Position numbers and translations under genes: made by a program | Notes under the pieces: model-generated | What the model saw: the letters and a program-made list of their open reading frames with translations, nothing else | What the model was told of the DNA's origin: nothing | Databases searched by the model: none | Shown here: positions 9,167-17,670 of the stretch, piece by piece | Position numbering within the stretch: position 1 is the stretch's first letter | Layout: every line of letters starts with the position of its first letter | From: Micromonospora sp. NBC_01699 | GTDB taxonomy: Bacteria; Actinomycetota; Actinomycetes; Mycobacteriales; Micromonosporaceae | Length of the DNA: 64,000 nt | Direction: 5' to 3' | Assembly (NCBI RefSeq): GCF_036250065.1 | Contig: NZ_CP109199.1 | Location: 4,650,001-4,714,000 of the forward strand

Positions 9167-10213
9167 ATGAGACGTCGACTAGTACTTGCCGGAACCCTGG
9201 CCGCGGTCCTCGCCGCCGGCACCGCCTGCGGTGGTGCCGCGGACGATTCCGCCGCCAGCGCGAGCGTGGACAAGCTGGTGATCTACACCGCGCGGGACAA
9301 GAAGGTCACCGACTACGTCGTGGAACAGTTCACCGGCAAGTTCCCCGAGTACAAGGGGAAGGTCGAGGTCCTCAACCTGGGCGCCCAGGAGATCCTGGAG
9401 CGGGTACGTGCCGAGAAGGCGAACCCGCAGGCCGACGTCTGGTGGGGTGGCACCCAGCAGGGGCTCGCCACGGGAGCGTCCGAGGACCTGCTGGCGGCCT
9501 GGCAGCCGACCTTCGCCGAGAAGATGGACGCCCAGTACAGGGACGCCGACGGCCGGTGGTTCGGGGAGATCCTGCTGCCCGAGGTGATCATGTACAACAA
9601 CAAGGCGCTCACCGCCGAACAGGCGCCGAAGGACTGGGACGACCTGCTCGCTCCGCAGTGGAAAGACAAGGTCATCATCCGCGACGTGGCCGCGTCCGGA
9701 ACCATGCGGTCGATCTACGCCTCGATGATCCAGCGGCTGTCCAAGGACGGCAGCGACCCGCAGCCCGGTTACGACTGGCTGCGCAAGCTCGACGCGAACA
9801 CCGGTGCGTACGCGGCCAACCCGGCCGACCTCTACCTGAAGCTCTCCCGCCAGCAGGGGACGCTCAGTGCCTGGAACCTCCAGGACATCCTGCTCCAGGC
9901 CGACCAGTCGAACATGCCGTTCGGCTACGTCATCCCCGCCTCCGGCGCACCGATCCTGGTCGACGGGCTCGCCGCGATCAAGGGCGACAACACCACCGGC
10001 GCGCAGAAGTTCATCGAGTACCTCTTCGACGACAAGCTGCGCGCGGACCTGGCCCGGGACTACTACCAGATCCCGGCCGTGGAGATCGCCGACCAGCCGG
10101 AGTGGCTGGCCCAGCTCGATCTGAAGCCGATGGACGTCGACTGGAACGTGATCGCCAAGAACGAGACCGAGTGGATCAACCACTGGAACGCCCAGATCAA
10201 GAACAAGGGCTGA
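9167..10213 (+). CDS. ABC transporter substrate-binding lipoprotein
   Basis: 348 residues. The N-terminus is a lipoprotein signal: RRR, a hydrophobic stretch, then Cys at residue 21 in AAGTAC. The mature part (LVIYTARDKKVTDYV, ADVWWGGTQQGL) is like the AfuA/FbpA-PotD cluster of periplasmic binding proteins, which bind ferric ions, phosphonates, polyamines or thiamine. It captures the ligand outside the membrane for the ATPase and permease that follow. The ATG has GGAGGT at good distance. The ligand cannot be read from sequence; the downstream amide/lyase genes suggest a nitrogenous organic compound. Confidence 0.88.
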   Translation: MRRRLVLAGTLAAVLAAGTACGGAADDSAASASVDKLVIYTARDKKVTDYVVEQFTGKFPEYKGKVEVLNLGAQEILERVRAEKANPQADVWWGGTQQGLATGASEDLLAAWQPTFAEKMDAQYRDADGRWFGEILLPEVIMYNNKALTAEQAPKDWDDLLAPQWKDKVIIRDVAASGTMRSIYASMIQRLSKDGSDPQPGYDWLRKLDANTGAYAANPADLYLKLSRQQGTLSAWNLQDILLQADQSNMPFGYVIPASGAPILVDGLAAIKGDNTTGAQKFIEYLFDDKLRADLARDYYQIPAVEIADQPEWLAQLDLKPMDVDWNVIAKNETEWINHWNAQIKNKG

Positions 10214-10220
10214 CCGGCAC

Positions 10221-10255
10221 GGCGCCGGACCGGTGCGACCGCCCGGTCCGGCGCC
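10221..10255 (+). terminator. GC-rich hairpin after binding-protein gene
   Basis: A perfect 13-bp inverted repeat (GGCGCCGGACCGG and its complement) with a 9-base loop lies 8 bases after the binding-protein stop. There is no T tract. Such hairpins between a binding protein and its ATPase/permease commonly act as partial terminators or mRNA stabilisers, giving more binding protein than transporter. Confidence 0.65.
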
Positions 10256-10355
10256 GCCGTCCGCTGGTATCCGAACACCGCCGTACGACCCGCCGCACGA
10301 CCGAACAGGCACGCCGTACGGCGTCGTCCGGCACCGGATAGAGGAGAGAGGCATC

Positions 10356-11429
10356 ATGATCGATGTCACGCTGGAGTCGGTGAGCAAGCGTTTCGCGCGT
10401 GCCGGCGACACCGCCGCGGTTGACGACGTCGACATCCACATCGCCGCCGGTGAGTTCTTCACCCTGCTCGGCCCGAGTGGCTGCGGCAAGACCACCACGC
10501 TGCGGATGGTGGCCGGGTTCTACTTCCCCACGTCCGGCCGGATCCGGTTCGGCGCCGAGGACGTGACCCGGATGCCGCCGAACAAGCGAGACGCCGGCAT
10601 GGTCTTCCAGAACTACGCCCTCTTCCCGCACCTGAGTGTCGCGCAGAACGTCGCGTACGGGTTGAAGATCCGTAAGGTCGGACGGGTCGAGTCCCGGCGG
10701 CGGGTGGAGGAAGCCCTCGGCCAGGTGCACCTGGCCGGGTACGGCGGACGCCGGATCGACCAGCTCTCCGGCGGCCAGCAGCAGCGGGTCGCCCTGGCCC
10801 GAGCCCTGGTCATCCGGCCGCGCACGCTGCTGCTGGACGAGCCGCTGTCCAATCTCGACGCCAAGCTGCGCGAGGAGACCCGGACCGAGATCCGCCGGAT
10901 CCAGCGGGACGCCGGGACCACCTCGCTCTACGTGACGCACGACCAGGCCGAGGCGATGGCGATGTCCGACCGGATCGCCGTGATGGAGTCGGGGCGGGTA
11001 CAGCAGGTCGGCTCACCCCGGGAGATCTACCACCGGCCGGCGACCTCGTTCGTCGCCCGGTTCATCGGCCGCAGCAACGTACTGTCGCTCCCGGTGGTCG
11101 ACGCGACGGCGGACTCGGTGACCGTGCGGCTGCCCGGCGACGGCGAGATCAGGGTCCCGGCACCGGCCGAACACGGCCTCGCCGCCACGGACACCGCGCT
11201 GGTCTCGATCCGTCCCGAGCACATCGGGCTCGGTGCGGTCACCGACCCGGACGCGCTGAGCGGCCGGGTGACCGAGTTGGAGTTCACCGGCATGGCGACC
11301 ACGCTGACCGTCGACGTGGCGGGAGAGTCGGTGCAGGTCGCCGCGGTGGAGGTGCCGGCCGGGCTGAGCGTGGGTGACCAGGTCGGGCTGCGGCTGACGG
11401 CGGCGCGCACGTGGGTGGTACGACCGTGA
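10356..11429 (+). CDS. ABC transporter ATP-binding protein (with TOBE domain)
   Basis: 357 residues from an ATG behind GAGGAGAG. Walker A is GPSGCGKTTT (about residues 37-46), Q-loop FQNYALFPH, signature LSGGQQQRVALARAL, Walker B RTLLLDEPLSNLDAKLR, switch His in YVTHDQAEA. The C-terminal third is a TOBE-type domain, as in the PotA/FbpC/MalK subfamily. It powers import through the fused permease encoded next, whose GTG start overlaps this stop by four bases. Cytoplasmic face of the membrane. Confidence 0.93.
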   Translation: MIDVTLESVSKRFARAGDTAAVDDVDIHIAAGEFFTLLGPSGCGKTTTLRMVAGFYFPTSGRIRFGAEDVTRMPPNKRDAGMVFQNYALFPHLSVAQNVAYGLKIRKVGRVESRRRVEEALGQVHLAGYGGRRIDQLSGGQQQRVALARALVIRPRTLLLDEPLSNLDAKLREETRTEIRRIQRDAGTTSLYVTHDQAEAMAMSDRIAVMESGRVQQVGSPREIYHRPATSFVARFIGRSNVLSLPVVDATADSVTVRLPGDGEIRVPAPAEHGLAATDTALVSIRPEHIGLGAVTDPDALSGRVTELEFTGMATTLTVDVAGESVQVAAVEVPAGLSVGDQVGLRLTAARTWVVRP

Positions 11430-13204
11430 CCGCCACGCCGACCACGACGACCTCCCGGCCGACCACCGTCACGACACCGACCGGCCGGCCGTCGCGGTTC
11501 ACCGACCGGTTTCGTGGTGCGACGAACTCGACCTGGTTTCCGTACCTGCTGGTGGCGCCGCTGCTGCTGATCCTGTGGGGCTACGTGGTGCAGCCGATGC
11601 TCACCACGTTCGCCGAGAGCGCCAGCGAGGACGGCACCGCCAACTACACCAGCTTCCTGTCCGGGGACGGCGTCGCCCGCTCGTCGCTGATCACCTCACT
11701 TGTGATCTCGGCGGCCAGCGTGCTGCTCTGCGGCATCGTCGGCGTCGCGATGGCCTTCCTGCTCAAGCGCTTCTCGTTCCCCGGCCGCCGGTTGATCGAG
11801 GCGATCATCCTGGTGCCGGCGGCGCTGCCGCCGCTGATCGGTGCGATCTCGTTCCAACTGCTGTTCAGCGAGACCGGCATCCTGCCGCGCGGGCTGCAAC
11901 AGCTCTTCGGTACGGAGAGCGCGGTGCTGCCGTTCAGCGGCATCGCCGGCGTGCTGGTGGTGCACACCTTCACCATGTACCCGTTCTTCTACCTGGCCGC
12001 ATCGGCGGCACTGGCCGGGATGGACCCGTCGGTCGAGGAGGCCGCCTACAACCTCGGTGCCGGTCGGGTCCGGGTCTGGCGAACGGTCCTGCTGCCGATG
12101 CTCACCCCGGCACTCGTCTCCGCCTCGCTGCTGGTCTTCATGACCTCGCTGGCGTCGTACACCGCTCCGCTGCTGTTCGGGGTGGAGCAGACGATGACCA
12201 TGCAGATCTACATCAACCGGACGAACGGCGACCTGCCGATGGCCTCCACCTACGCCTCGGTGCTGGGTGTGGTCTCGGTGCTCTTCCTGCTCGGCATGCG
12301 CTGGTACGAGGGGCGACGCAGCTACCGCTCACAGTCCAAGGGGGTGGCCGCGCGCCGACGCGAGATCAGCAACCCGTTCGGGCGGTGGTTCGCGCTCGGC
12401 GGCTCGCTGCTGGCCACGGCGGTCCTGCTCGCACCGGTGGCCACCATCGGAATCGTCGCCTTCTCGCTGGACGGTAGCTGGACCACCCAGGTGCTGCCGA
12501 CCGACTACACCATCGAGAACTTCAAGACCATCTTCTCCGACCCGGACGCCTTCCAGCCGATCCTCAACTCACTCCAGATGAGCCTGCTGGCCACCGCCGG
12601 GTGCGTCGTGGTCGGCGTGCTCATCGCGTACGCCGTTCGTCGGCTCACCTTCGTCGGACGCGGCCTGCTCGACGTGGCGGTCATGCTCGCCTGGGCGCTG
12701 CCGGGCACGGTCGTCGCGATCAACCTGATCTCGGCGTTCAGCACCGGCAACGCATTCAGCTTCGGGCAGGTGCTGATCGGCACCTTCTGGATCATGCCAC
12801 TGGCCTACTTCGTCCGGTTCCTGCCGCTGGTCTTCCGGTCCAGTTCCGCGACCCTGGCCCAGATCGACCCCTCGCTGGAGGAGGCGGCCCGCAACCTCGG
12901 CGCCTCCTGGTGGCGGGCGTTCGGCTCGGTCACCCTGCGGCTGATGCTGCCGGGCGTGATCGCCGGCGCGCTGCTCGCGTTCGTGCACGGTGTCGGCGAG
13001 TTCGTCGCCTCGGTGCTGATCTACACCTCCAGCACCGCCCCGATCTCGGTCGAGATCAACAACCGGATGTACTCGTTCGAGGTCGGCACCGCCGCCGCGT
13101 ACGGCATGCTCCAGGTGGTGCTGATCTTCGTCGTGATGGTGGTCTCGGGCCGGCTGGACAGCGGGCGCCGAGCTTCCCGAGAGGCAGCACAGTGGACGAA
13201 CTGA
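11426..13204 (+). CDS. ABC transporter permease, two fused membrane domains
   Basis: 592 residues. The GTG start overlaps the ATPase stop as GTGA. There are two tandem copies of a six-helix BPD-permease domain, joined by a charged linker (RRSYRSQSKG..., near residue 300). Each half has an EAA-type loop: DPSVEEAAYNLGAGRVRVW in the first and DPSLEEAARNLGASWWRAF in the second. Fused permeases of this form are typical of FbpB/ThiP-type importers. With the upstream ATPase and lipoprotein it makes a complete uptake system. The N-terminal 35 residues are Thr-rich and predicted cytoplasmic. Confidence 0.92.
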   Translation: MTATPTTTTSRPTTVTTPTGRPSRFTDRFRGATNSTWFPYLLVAPLLLILWGYVVQPMLTTFAESASEDGTANYTSFLSGDGVARSSLITSLVISAASVLLCGIVGVAMAFLLKRFSFPGRRLIEAIILVPAALPPLIGAISFQLLFSETGILPRGLQQLFGTESAVLPFSGIAGVLVVHTFTMYPFFYLAASAALAGMDPSVEEAAYNLGAGRVRVWRTVLLPMLTPALVSASLLVFMTSLASYTAPLLFGVEQTMTMQIYINRTNGDLPMASTYASVLGVVSVLFLLGMRWYEGRRSYRSQSKGVAARRREISNPFGRWFALGGSLLATAVLLAPVATIGIVAFSLDGSWTTQVLPTDYTIENFKTIFSDPDAFQPILNSLQMSLLATAGCVVVGVLIAYAVRRLTFVGRGLLDVAVMLAWALPGTVVAINLISAFSTGNAFSFGQVLIGTFWIMPLAYFVRFLPLVFRSSSATLAQIDPSLEEAARNLGASWWRAFGSVTLRLMLPGVIAGALLAFVHGVGEFVASVLIYTSSTAPISVEINNRMYSFEVGTAAAYGMLQVVLIFVVMVVSGRLDSGRRASREAAQWTN

Positions 13205-14013
13205 GCGCACACTGGCCGACCGGCGGCGGCCTCGCCCCGATCGTCCGGGTACCCGGCGGTGAACTGGCCGAGGTGGCCGGGGCGGCGGACTTCGCCGTCC
13301 TGCCGGTCGGGGCGGTTGAGTGGCACGGCCCGCACCTGCCGTTGGGCACCGACCTGATCCTCGCCGAGGGCTTCGCGGCGCACAGTGCGGTCGCCGCCGG
13401 CCACCGTGGGGTGCTCTTCCCCGCCGTGCCGTACGCGGCCTGCCCGGGGCAGACCCGACCGTGGCCGGGCACGGTGGCGATCCGCCCCGAGATCGCGGTC
13501 GGCTACCTCGCCGACGTGATCGAGGGGATCGTCGCGGCCGGATTCCCCCGGCTGCTCATCGTCAACGGACACGACGCGAACATGTCCACCGTCCGGGCGG
13601 CGATGGAGTGGGTCTCCGGTCGGCGCCGGGCCAGCCTCCTGCTGGTCAACTGGTTCCAGTTGGTGACCCCGGCGGAGACGACCGAGATCTACGGTCCGCT
13701 GCCGTCGCGCGGCCACGGCGGCGCGTACGAGACCTCCGGTGTGCTCGGCTTCGACCCCGACGCGGTACGCCTCGACGCGGTCACCGACCTTCCACCGAAG
13801 CCCAAGCTCCCGGTCGACCACCCGTACGTGCTGGTCGAGTCCCGGCCCGAGCCGTGGCAGGGCTGGTCCGGGCACATCTCGCTGGCGAACGTGGCCGCCG
13901 GAACACGGGTCCGCGAACTGGCCGGCGGGCGCCTTCGCGACATCGTCGACGCCTGGATCGCCGCCCCGCTCCCCGCCCCGCCAACCGACGACCCGCCGGG
14001 GAAGGAGTCGTGA
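13192..14013 (+). CDS. Creatininase-family hydrolase
   Basis: 273 residues; the GTG start overlaps the permease stop by 13 bases and has GAGAGG upstream. It has creatininase-family metal motifs: PVGAVEWHGPHLPLGTD (Glu, His, Asp ligands), VNGHDANMSTV, and SRGHGGAYETSG. The family includes creatinine amidohydrolases, the riboflavin-pathway enzyme ArfB and MftE, all opening cyclic or linear amide/peptide bonds with Zn/Mn/Fe. Being co-translated with a transporter and next to an amidohydrolase, it probably hydrolyses the imported compound or its first metabolite. Substrate unknown. Confidence 0.87.
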   Translation: MDELSAHWPTGGGLAPIVRVPGGELAEVAGAADFAVLPVGAVEWHGPHLPLGTDLILAEGFAAHSAVAAGHRGVLFPAVPYAACPGQTRPWPGTVAIRPEIAVGYLADVIEGIVAAGFPRLLIVNGHDANMSTVRAAMEWVSGRRRASLLLVNWFQLVTPAETTEIYGPLPSRGHGGAYETSGVLGFDPDAVRLDAVTDLPPKPKLPVDHPYVLVESRPEPWQGWSGHISLANVAAGTRVRELAGGRLRDIVDAWIAAPLPAPPTDDPPGKES

Positions 14014-14015
14014 CC

Positions 14016-14963
14016 GTGGACCGAGAGTTCGACATCGTCGACTTCCACCTGCACTTCCAGATCGGCGCCGACCAGACCATCCGGGACGCCGAATGCACGG
14101 CCGGCATGCACCCCGGCGGCGACCACGAGCGGGCGGTACGCTCCGCCGGCTCGGCCCCGTACGCCGAGCAGTGGCGGCGGACCTGGAGCTTCCCGGACCC
14201 GGAACCGCCCTCGGCGGACCGGGCTGGCGAAGCCGACCGGTGGGCCGCGGAGCTTCGGGCACACCGGATCCGCCGCGCTGTCTTCGTCACCGGCGGCGGC
14301 AACGACGCCGTCGCCGACGTGGTCGACCGGCACCCGGACCTGCTGCTCGGCTTCGCCCACCACGACCCGTTCGCCCCCGGCGCCGCCGCCGAACTGGAAC
14401 GCGCGGTGGTGGAACGCGGTTTGCGGGGGCTGAAGCTGTTCGCCCCGCTGCTGCGCGGGCCGGTCGACGACGAGTCGCTGGACCCGCTCTGGGCGACCGC
14501 CCAGCGGCTCGGCGTCCCGGTGCTGGTGCACGTCGGGCACTACGGCAGCGCGGGTGGCCTCTCGGCCAGCCCACACGACAGCCCCAACCACCTCGCCCGG
14601 GTCGCCCGCCGCTATCCGGAGCTGTCGATAGTGGTGCCGCACTTCGGTGTCCAGCACGTGCAGGAGCTGCTTTTCGCCGCCTGGGCCTGCCCGAACATCC
14701 ACGTCGACACCTCCGGCTCCAACCAGTGGGTGCGCTGGATGCCGTACCGGCTCACCCTGGACGACCTGTTCCGTCGCTGCTACGAGACGATCGGGCCGAG
14801 CCGGATCGTCTTCGGCAGCGACTCGTCGTGGTTCCCGCGCGGATACGTCACCCGGTACCTCGACGACCAGCTCCGGATCTGCCGGGAGATGGCCATGCCC
14901 GACGACCACCTGCGCGCCATCTTCGCCGGAAACGCCGAACGGCTGCTCGGCCTCACAAGGTAA
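14016..14963 (+). CDS. Amidohydrolase family 2 (TIM-barrel metal hydrolase)
   Basis: 315 residues from GTG 14016, chosen because AAGGAG lies 8 bases upstream; GTG 14010, overlapping the previous stop as GTGA, is the alternative. Motifs of ACMSD/amidohydrolase_2: DFHLHF at the N-terminus, LVHVGHYG in the middle, VVPHFGVQHV, and FGSDSSWFP with the catalytic Asp near the C-terminus. Members are hydrolases or decarboxylases with a metal in the barrel. It is likely the second enzyme of the catabolic operon. It lies 9 bp before the lyase gene. Confidence 0.85.
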   Translation: MDREFDIVDFHLHFQIGADQTIRDAECTAGMHPGGDHERAVRSAGSAPYAEQWRRTWSFPDPEPPSADRAGEADRWAAELRAHRIRRAVFVTGGGNDAVADVVDRHPDLLLGFAHHDPFAPGAAAELERAVVERGLRGLKLFAPLLRGPVDDESLDPLWATAQRLGVPVLVHVGHYGSAGGLSASPHDSPNHLARVARRYPELSIVVPHFGVQHVQELLFAAWACPNIHVDTSGSNQWVRWMPYRLTLDDLFRRCYETIGPSRIVFGSDSSWFPRGYVTRYLDDQLRICREMAMPDDHLRAIFAGNAERLLGLTR

Positions 14964-14972
14964 GGAAACATC

Positions 14973-16436
14973 ATGGACACGCCGTCGCTGACCACCTACC
15001 AGCAGTACCACCTGCGTCCGACCTACCAGCACCACGTGGGGTACCTCTTCGCGCCGATGGTCCGGGCCAGTCAGGCCCACGTGGTGATGCTGACCGAGCA
15101 GGGACTCATCCCCGCCGAGCGGGGCGCCCGGCTGCTGCGCGGGCTGCGCGAGCTGTCCACCGACACCGGCCCGGCGACCGCGTACGACGGCAGCTTCGAG
15201 GACGTCTACTTCATGATGGAGAAGCGGCTGGCGCAAGCCTGCCGGATCCCGACCTCACAGCTCGACGTGCAGCTGGCCCGCAGCCGCAACGACCTGGACG
15301 CCGGGGTGTTCCGGATGGTGCTGCGCGACCAGTTGGTCGGCGTACTGGGTCGGGTGCTGGCGGCGGCCACGACCGCGCTGGAGCGGGCCGACCGGTACGC
15401 GGACGTGGTGATCACCGGCTACACCCACCGCCGACCCGCCCAGCCGACCACCATCGGACACGCCCTCGCCGGCTACGCCGAGGCGCTCGCCGGTGAGGCG
15501 GTGCTCTACGCCGACGTGATCGACCAGCTCAACATCTCACCGCTGGGCTCGTGTGCCTTCGCCGGCACCGACCTGGACATCTCCCCAGCCCGGGTGGCCG
15601 AACTACTCGGCTTCGACGGCCTCGTGACCAACTCCTACGAGGCGGTTGCCGGCGCCGACCACCTGGTACGGGTGGCCACCCTCAACGCGCAGTCGCTGGC
15701 CACCGGCGCCCGGTTGGCGCGAACCCTGATGGACTGGCTGACCTGGCGCTGGGTGGCCACCCCCGGCGACTTCACCCAGGGCAGCAGCATCATGCCGCAG
15801 AAGCGGAACCCGGTCGTGCTGGAACACCTCGTCTCGATGGCCGGGGCCGAGGCCGCGGACGCCGCGTCGGTGCTCAACAACGTCGGCGCCGCCTGGTGGG
15901 AGGACTCCAACAACGCCACCACCGACGTGCAGGTCCGACTCTGGGACAGCTGCGACCGCGCGGACCGCTTCTTCGCCCTGCTCGGCGGCTTCCTCGCCGA
16001 ACTGGAACCGCTGGAACCGCCGACCCGCGAGGAGATCGTCGCCTCCGGCGCCACGACCACCGCGGCGGCGGACGCGCTCACCCGACACGGCGTACCGTTC
16101 CGGGCCGCGCACTCGGTGGTCGGCCGGCTGGTGCGCGACAGTGCCCCGGACGGCTGGACCGCCGAGTCGGTCCGGGCGGCGGCCGACGCGGTCGGGATCG
16201 GCGAACCGCTGACCGACGTGGCCGTCGCGCACCTGATCGCCGCGGCGGTCCGGCCGGAACTGGTTCTCGACCGGGCCCAGGCCGACGGTCCCGGCACCGC
16301 GGCCGTTCGCGCCCAGGTCACGGTCGTGCGAAGCACTGTCGACAAGGTGGCCGGTAGGCTGGCCGGGGTAACGGACCGGCTGGCCCGCGCCGATCGGGCG
16401 CTCGACGAGGTGGCGACCGAGATGGCGGCCCGATGA
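14973..16436 (+). CDS. Argininosuccinate lyase-like enzyme
   Basis: 487 residues, a member of the fumarase/aspartase superfamily closest in layout to argininosuccinate lyase: LARSRNDLDAG, GYTHRRPAQPTTIGHALAGY, GSCAFAGTDLDISP, and the GSSIMPQKRNP signature loop carrying the catalytic Ser. It is not the ArgH housekeeping form by context: no arg genes are adjacent, and it ends a transporter/hydrolase operon. Relatives include EDDS lyase and other enzymes that release fumarate from N-substituted aspartates. C-N bond cleavage giving fumarate is the best inference; the amine leaving group is unknown. AAGG precedes the ATG. Confidence 0.82.
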   Translation: MDTPSLTTYQQYHLRPTYQHHVGYLFAPMVRASQAHVVMLTEQGLIPAERGARLLRGLRELSTDTGPATAYDGSFEDVYFMMEKRLAQACRIPTSQLDVQLARSRNDLDAGVFRMVLRDQLVGVLGRVLAAATTALERADRYADVVITGYTHRRPAQPTTIGHALAGYAEALAGEAVLYADVIDQLNISPLGSCAFAGTDLDISPARVAELLGFDGLVTNSYEAVAGADHLVRVATLNAQSLATGARLARTLMDWLTWRWVATPGDFTQGSSIMPQKRNPVVLEHLVSMAGAEAADAASVLNNVGAAWWEDSNNATTDVQVRLWDSCDRADRFFALLGGFLAELEPLEPPTREEIVASGATTTAAADALTRHGVPFRAAHSVVGRLVRDSAPDGWTAESVRAAADAVGIGEPLTDVAVAHLIAAAVRPELVLDRAQADGPGTAAVRAQVTVVRSTVDKVAGRLAGVTDRLARADRALDEVATEMAAR

Positions 16437-16452
16437 ACGAGCGGAGCGACCC

Positions 16453-17490
16453 ATGGGGACGACCGCGACCAGCGGCCGACCCGACGATCGCGAACGAACG
16501 GCTGACCCTGTGACGATTCGGTCCACCACCGCCCGTCCGGTCGGGGCCGCGACCGCGCTGCCCGCCCCGACCGGTCGACCCGACGCCGCGAAGCCGCACG
16601 GGCCCCGGCTGCTCGGTATCGACTTCGGTGGCACCAAGATGGCGATCGGGGTCGCCGACGCCGAGGGTCGGCTGCTGACCAGCGAGCGGGTCCCGACGTA
16701 CGCCGAGCGGGGCGCGCCGCAGGCCCTGGAGCGCGCGCTCGACCTGGCCGAGAAGCTGATCGCCGAGGTCGGCGGGCCGGTCGCGGCGGCCGGGGTGGCC
16801 TCGCCCGGGGTGGTCCGTCCGGACGGTATCGACCTGGCTCCGAACGTGCCCGGCTGGGAGCGGCTCCGGCTGGCCGACGCGGTCCGCGACCGGCTCGGCG
16901 TCGAGACGGTACGGGTCGACAACGACCTCAACGCGGCCGCGCTGGCCGAGTTGCGCCTCGGCGCGCTGCGCGGCGTCGATCCGGGTCTGGTGATCGGGCT
17001 CGGCACCGGGGTGGCGGCGGCCGTCACGGTTCGCGGCGCCGTGGTGGTCGGGCACCACGGGGCGGCCGGCGAGATCGGGTACGCGGTGACCGGCGACGGA
17101 TTTCCCGGCACCATGCTGGAGTCCATATTCTCCGGTCGGGCACTGGACCAACTGGCCCAGCGGTTGGCAATCCCCGACGGCGCGGCCGGTCTGAGCGCCC
17201 GTGCGGTCGGCCCCGGCCCGGTCCGCGACGCGCTGCTGGGCCGGCTCGACGAACTGGCCCGGCACCTGGTCACCTGCTGCCTGCTGCTCGATCCCGAGCG
17301 GGTGGTACTGGTCGGTGGGGTGGCCGGCAGCGAACTGATCCACGGCCTGCTCGCCGAACGGCTCGCCCGGGTGCTGCCGCACCCGCCGGAGATCGTGCTG
17401 TCCGGATTCGCCGACGACTCCGCGCTGTTGGGCGCGGTCACCATGGCCCGGGAGGCGTTGCCCGCCGACCCGCGCCACCGGGACGGCTGA
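16453..17490 (+). CDS. ROK-family sugar kinase-like protein
   Basis: 345 residues. No DNA-binding domain is present, and the actin-like fold begins after a 55-residue Pro/Ala/Thr-rich leader. Motifs: GIDFGGTKMAIG (phosphate loop), GVASPGVV, VDNDLNAAALAEL, and GTGVAAAV. The Cys zinc motif usual after GHH is missing (GHHGAAGEIGY then no CxCG). ATG 16453 has GGAG 6 bases upstream; GTG 16510 would remove most of the leader. ROK kinases phosphorylate glucose, N-acetylmannosamine and similar sugars. Position 16 bp after the lyase suggests it belongs to the same operon. Confidence 0.82.
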   Translation: MGTTATSGRPDDRERTADPVTIRSTTARPVGAATALPAPTGRPDAAKPHGPRLLGIDFGGTKMAIGVADAEGRLLTSERVPTYAERGAPQALERALDLAEKLIAEVGGPVAAAGVASPGVVRPDGIDLAPNVPGWERLRLADAVRDRLGVETVRVDNDLNAAALAELRLGALRGVDPGLVIGLGTGVAAAVTVRGAVVVGHHGAAGEIGYAVTGDGFPGTMLESIFSGRALDQLAQRLAIPDGAAGLSARAVGPGPVRDALLGRLDELARHLVTCCLLLDPERVVLVGGVAGSELIHGLLAERLARVLPHPPEIVLSGFADDSALLGAVTMAREALPADPRHRDG

Positions 17491-17670
17491 ACCCCGGACC
17501 CGTGCGGCGCCGGATTCTCCTTACGGCTCGGGCATCGATGGCATTGCATCGATCGACCAATCACTCTACGGTTGCATTCGATCGCGCTGCGCGGTCGAGA
17601 GTCCGGCCGCCGGTGATCGCGCGGCGACGACCCCAACCATCCGTACGGCAACTGGCGGGAGCGTGTGCGC

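Noticed and set aside
14973-16436. Housekeeping argH
   Set aside because: Context is a transporter/hydrolase operon with no arginine genes, and several motif residues differ from canonical ArgH.
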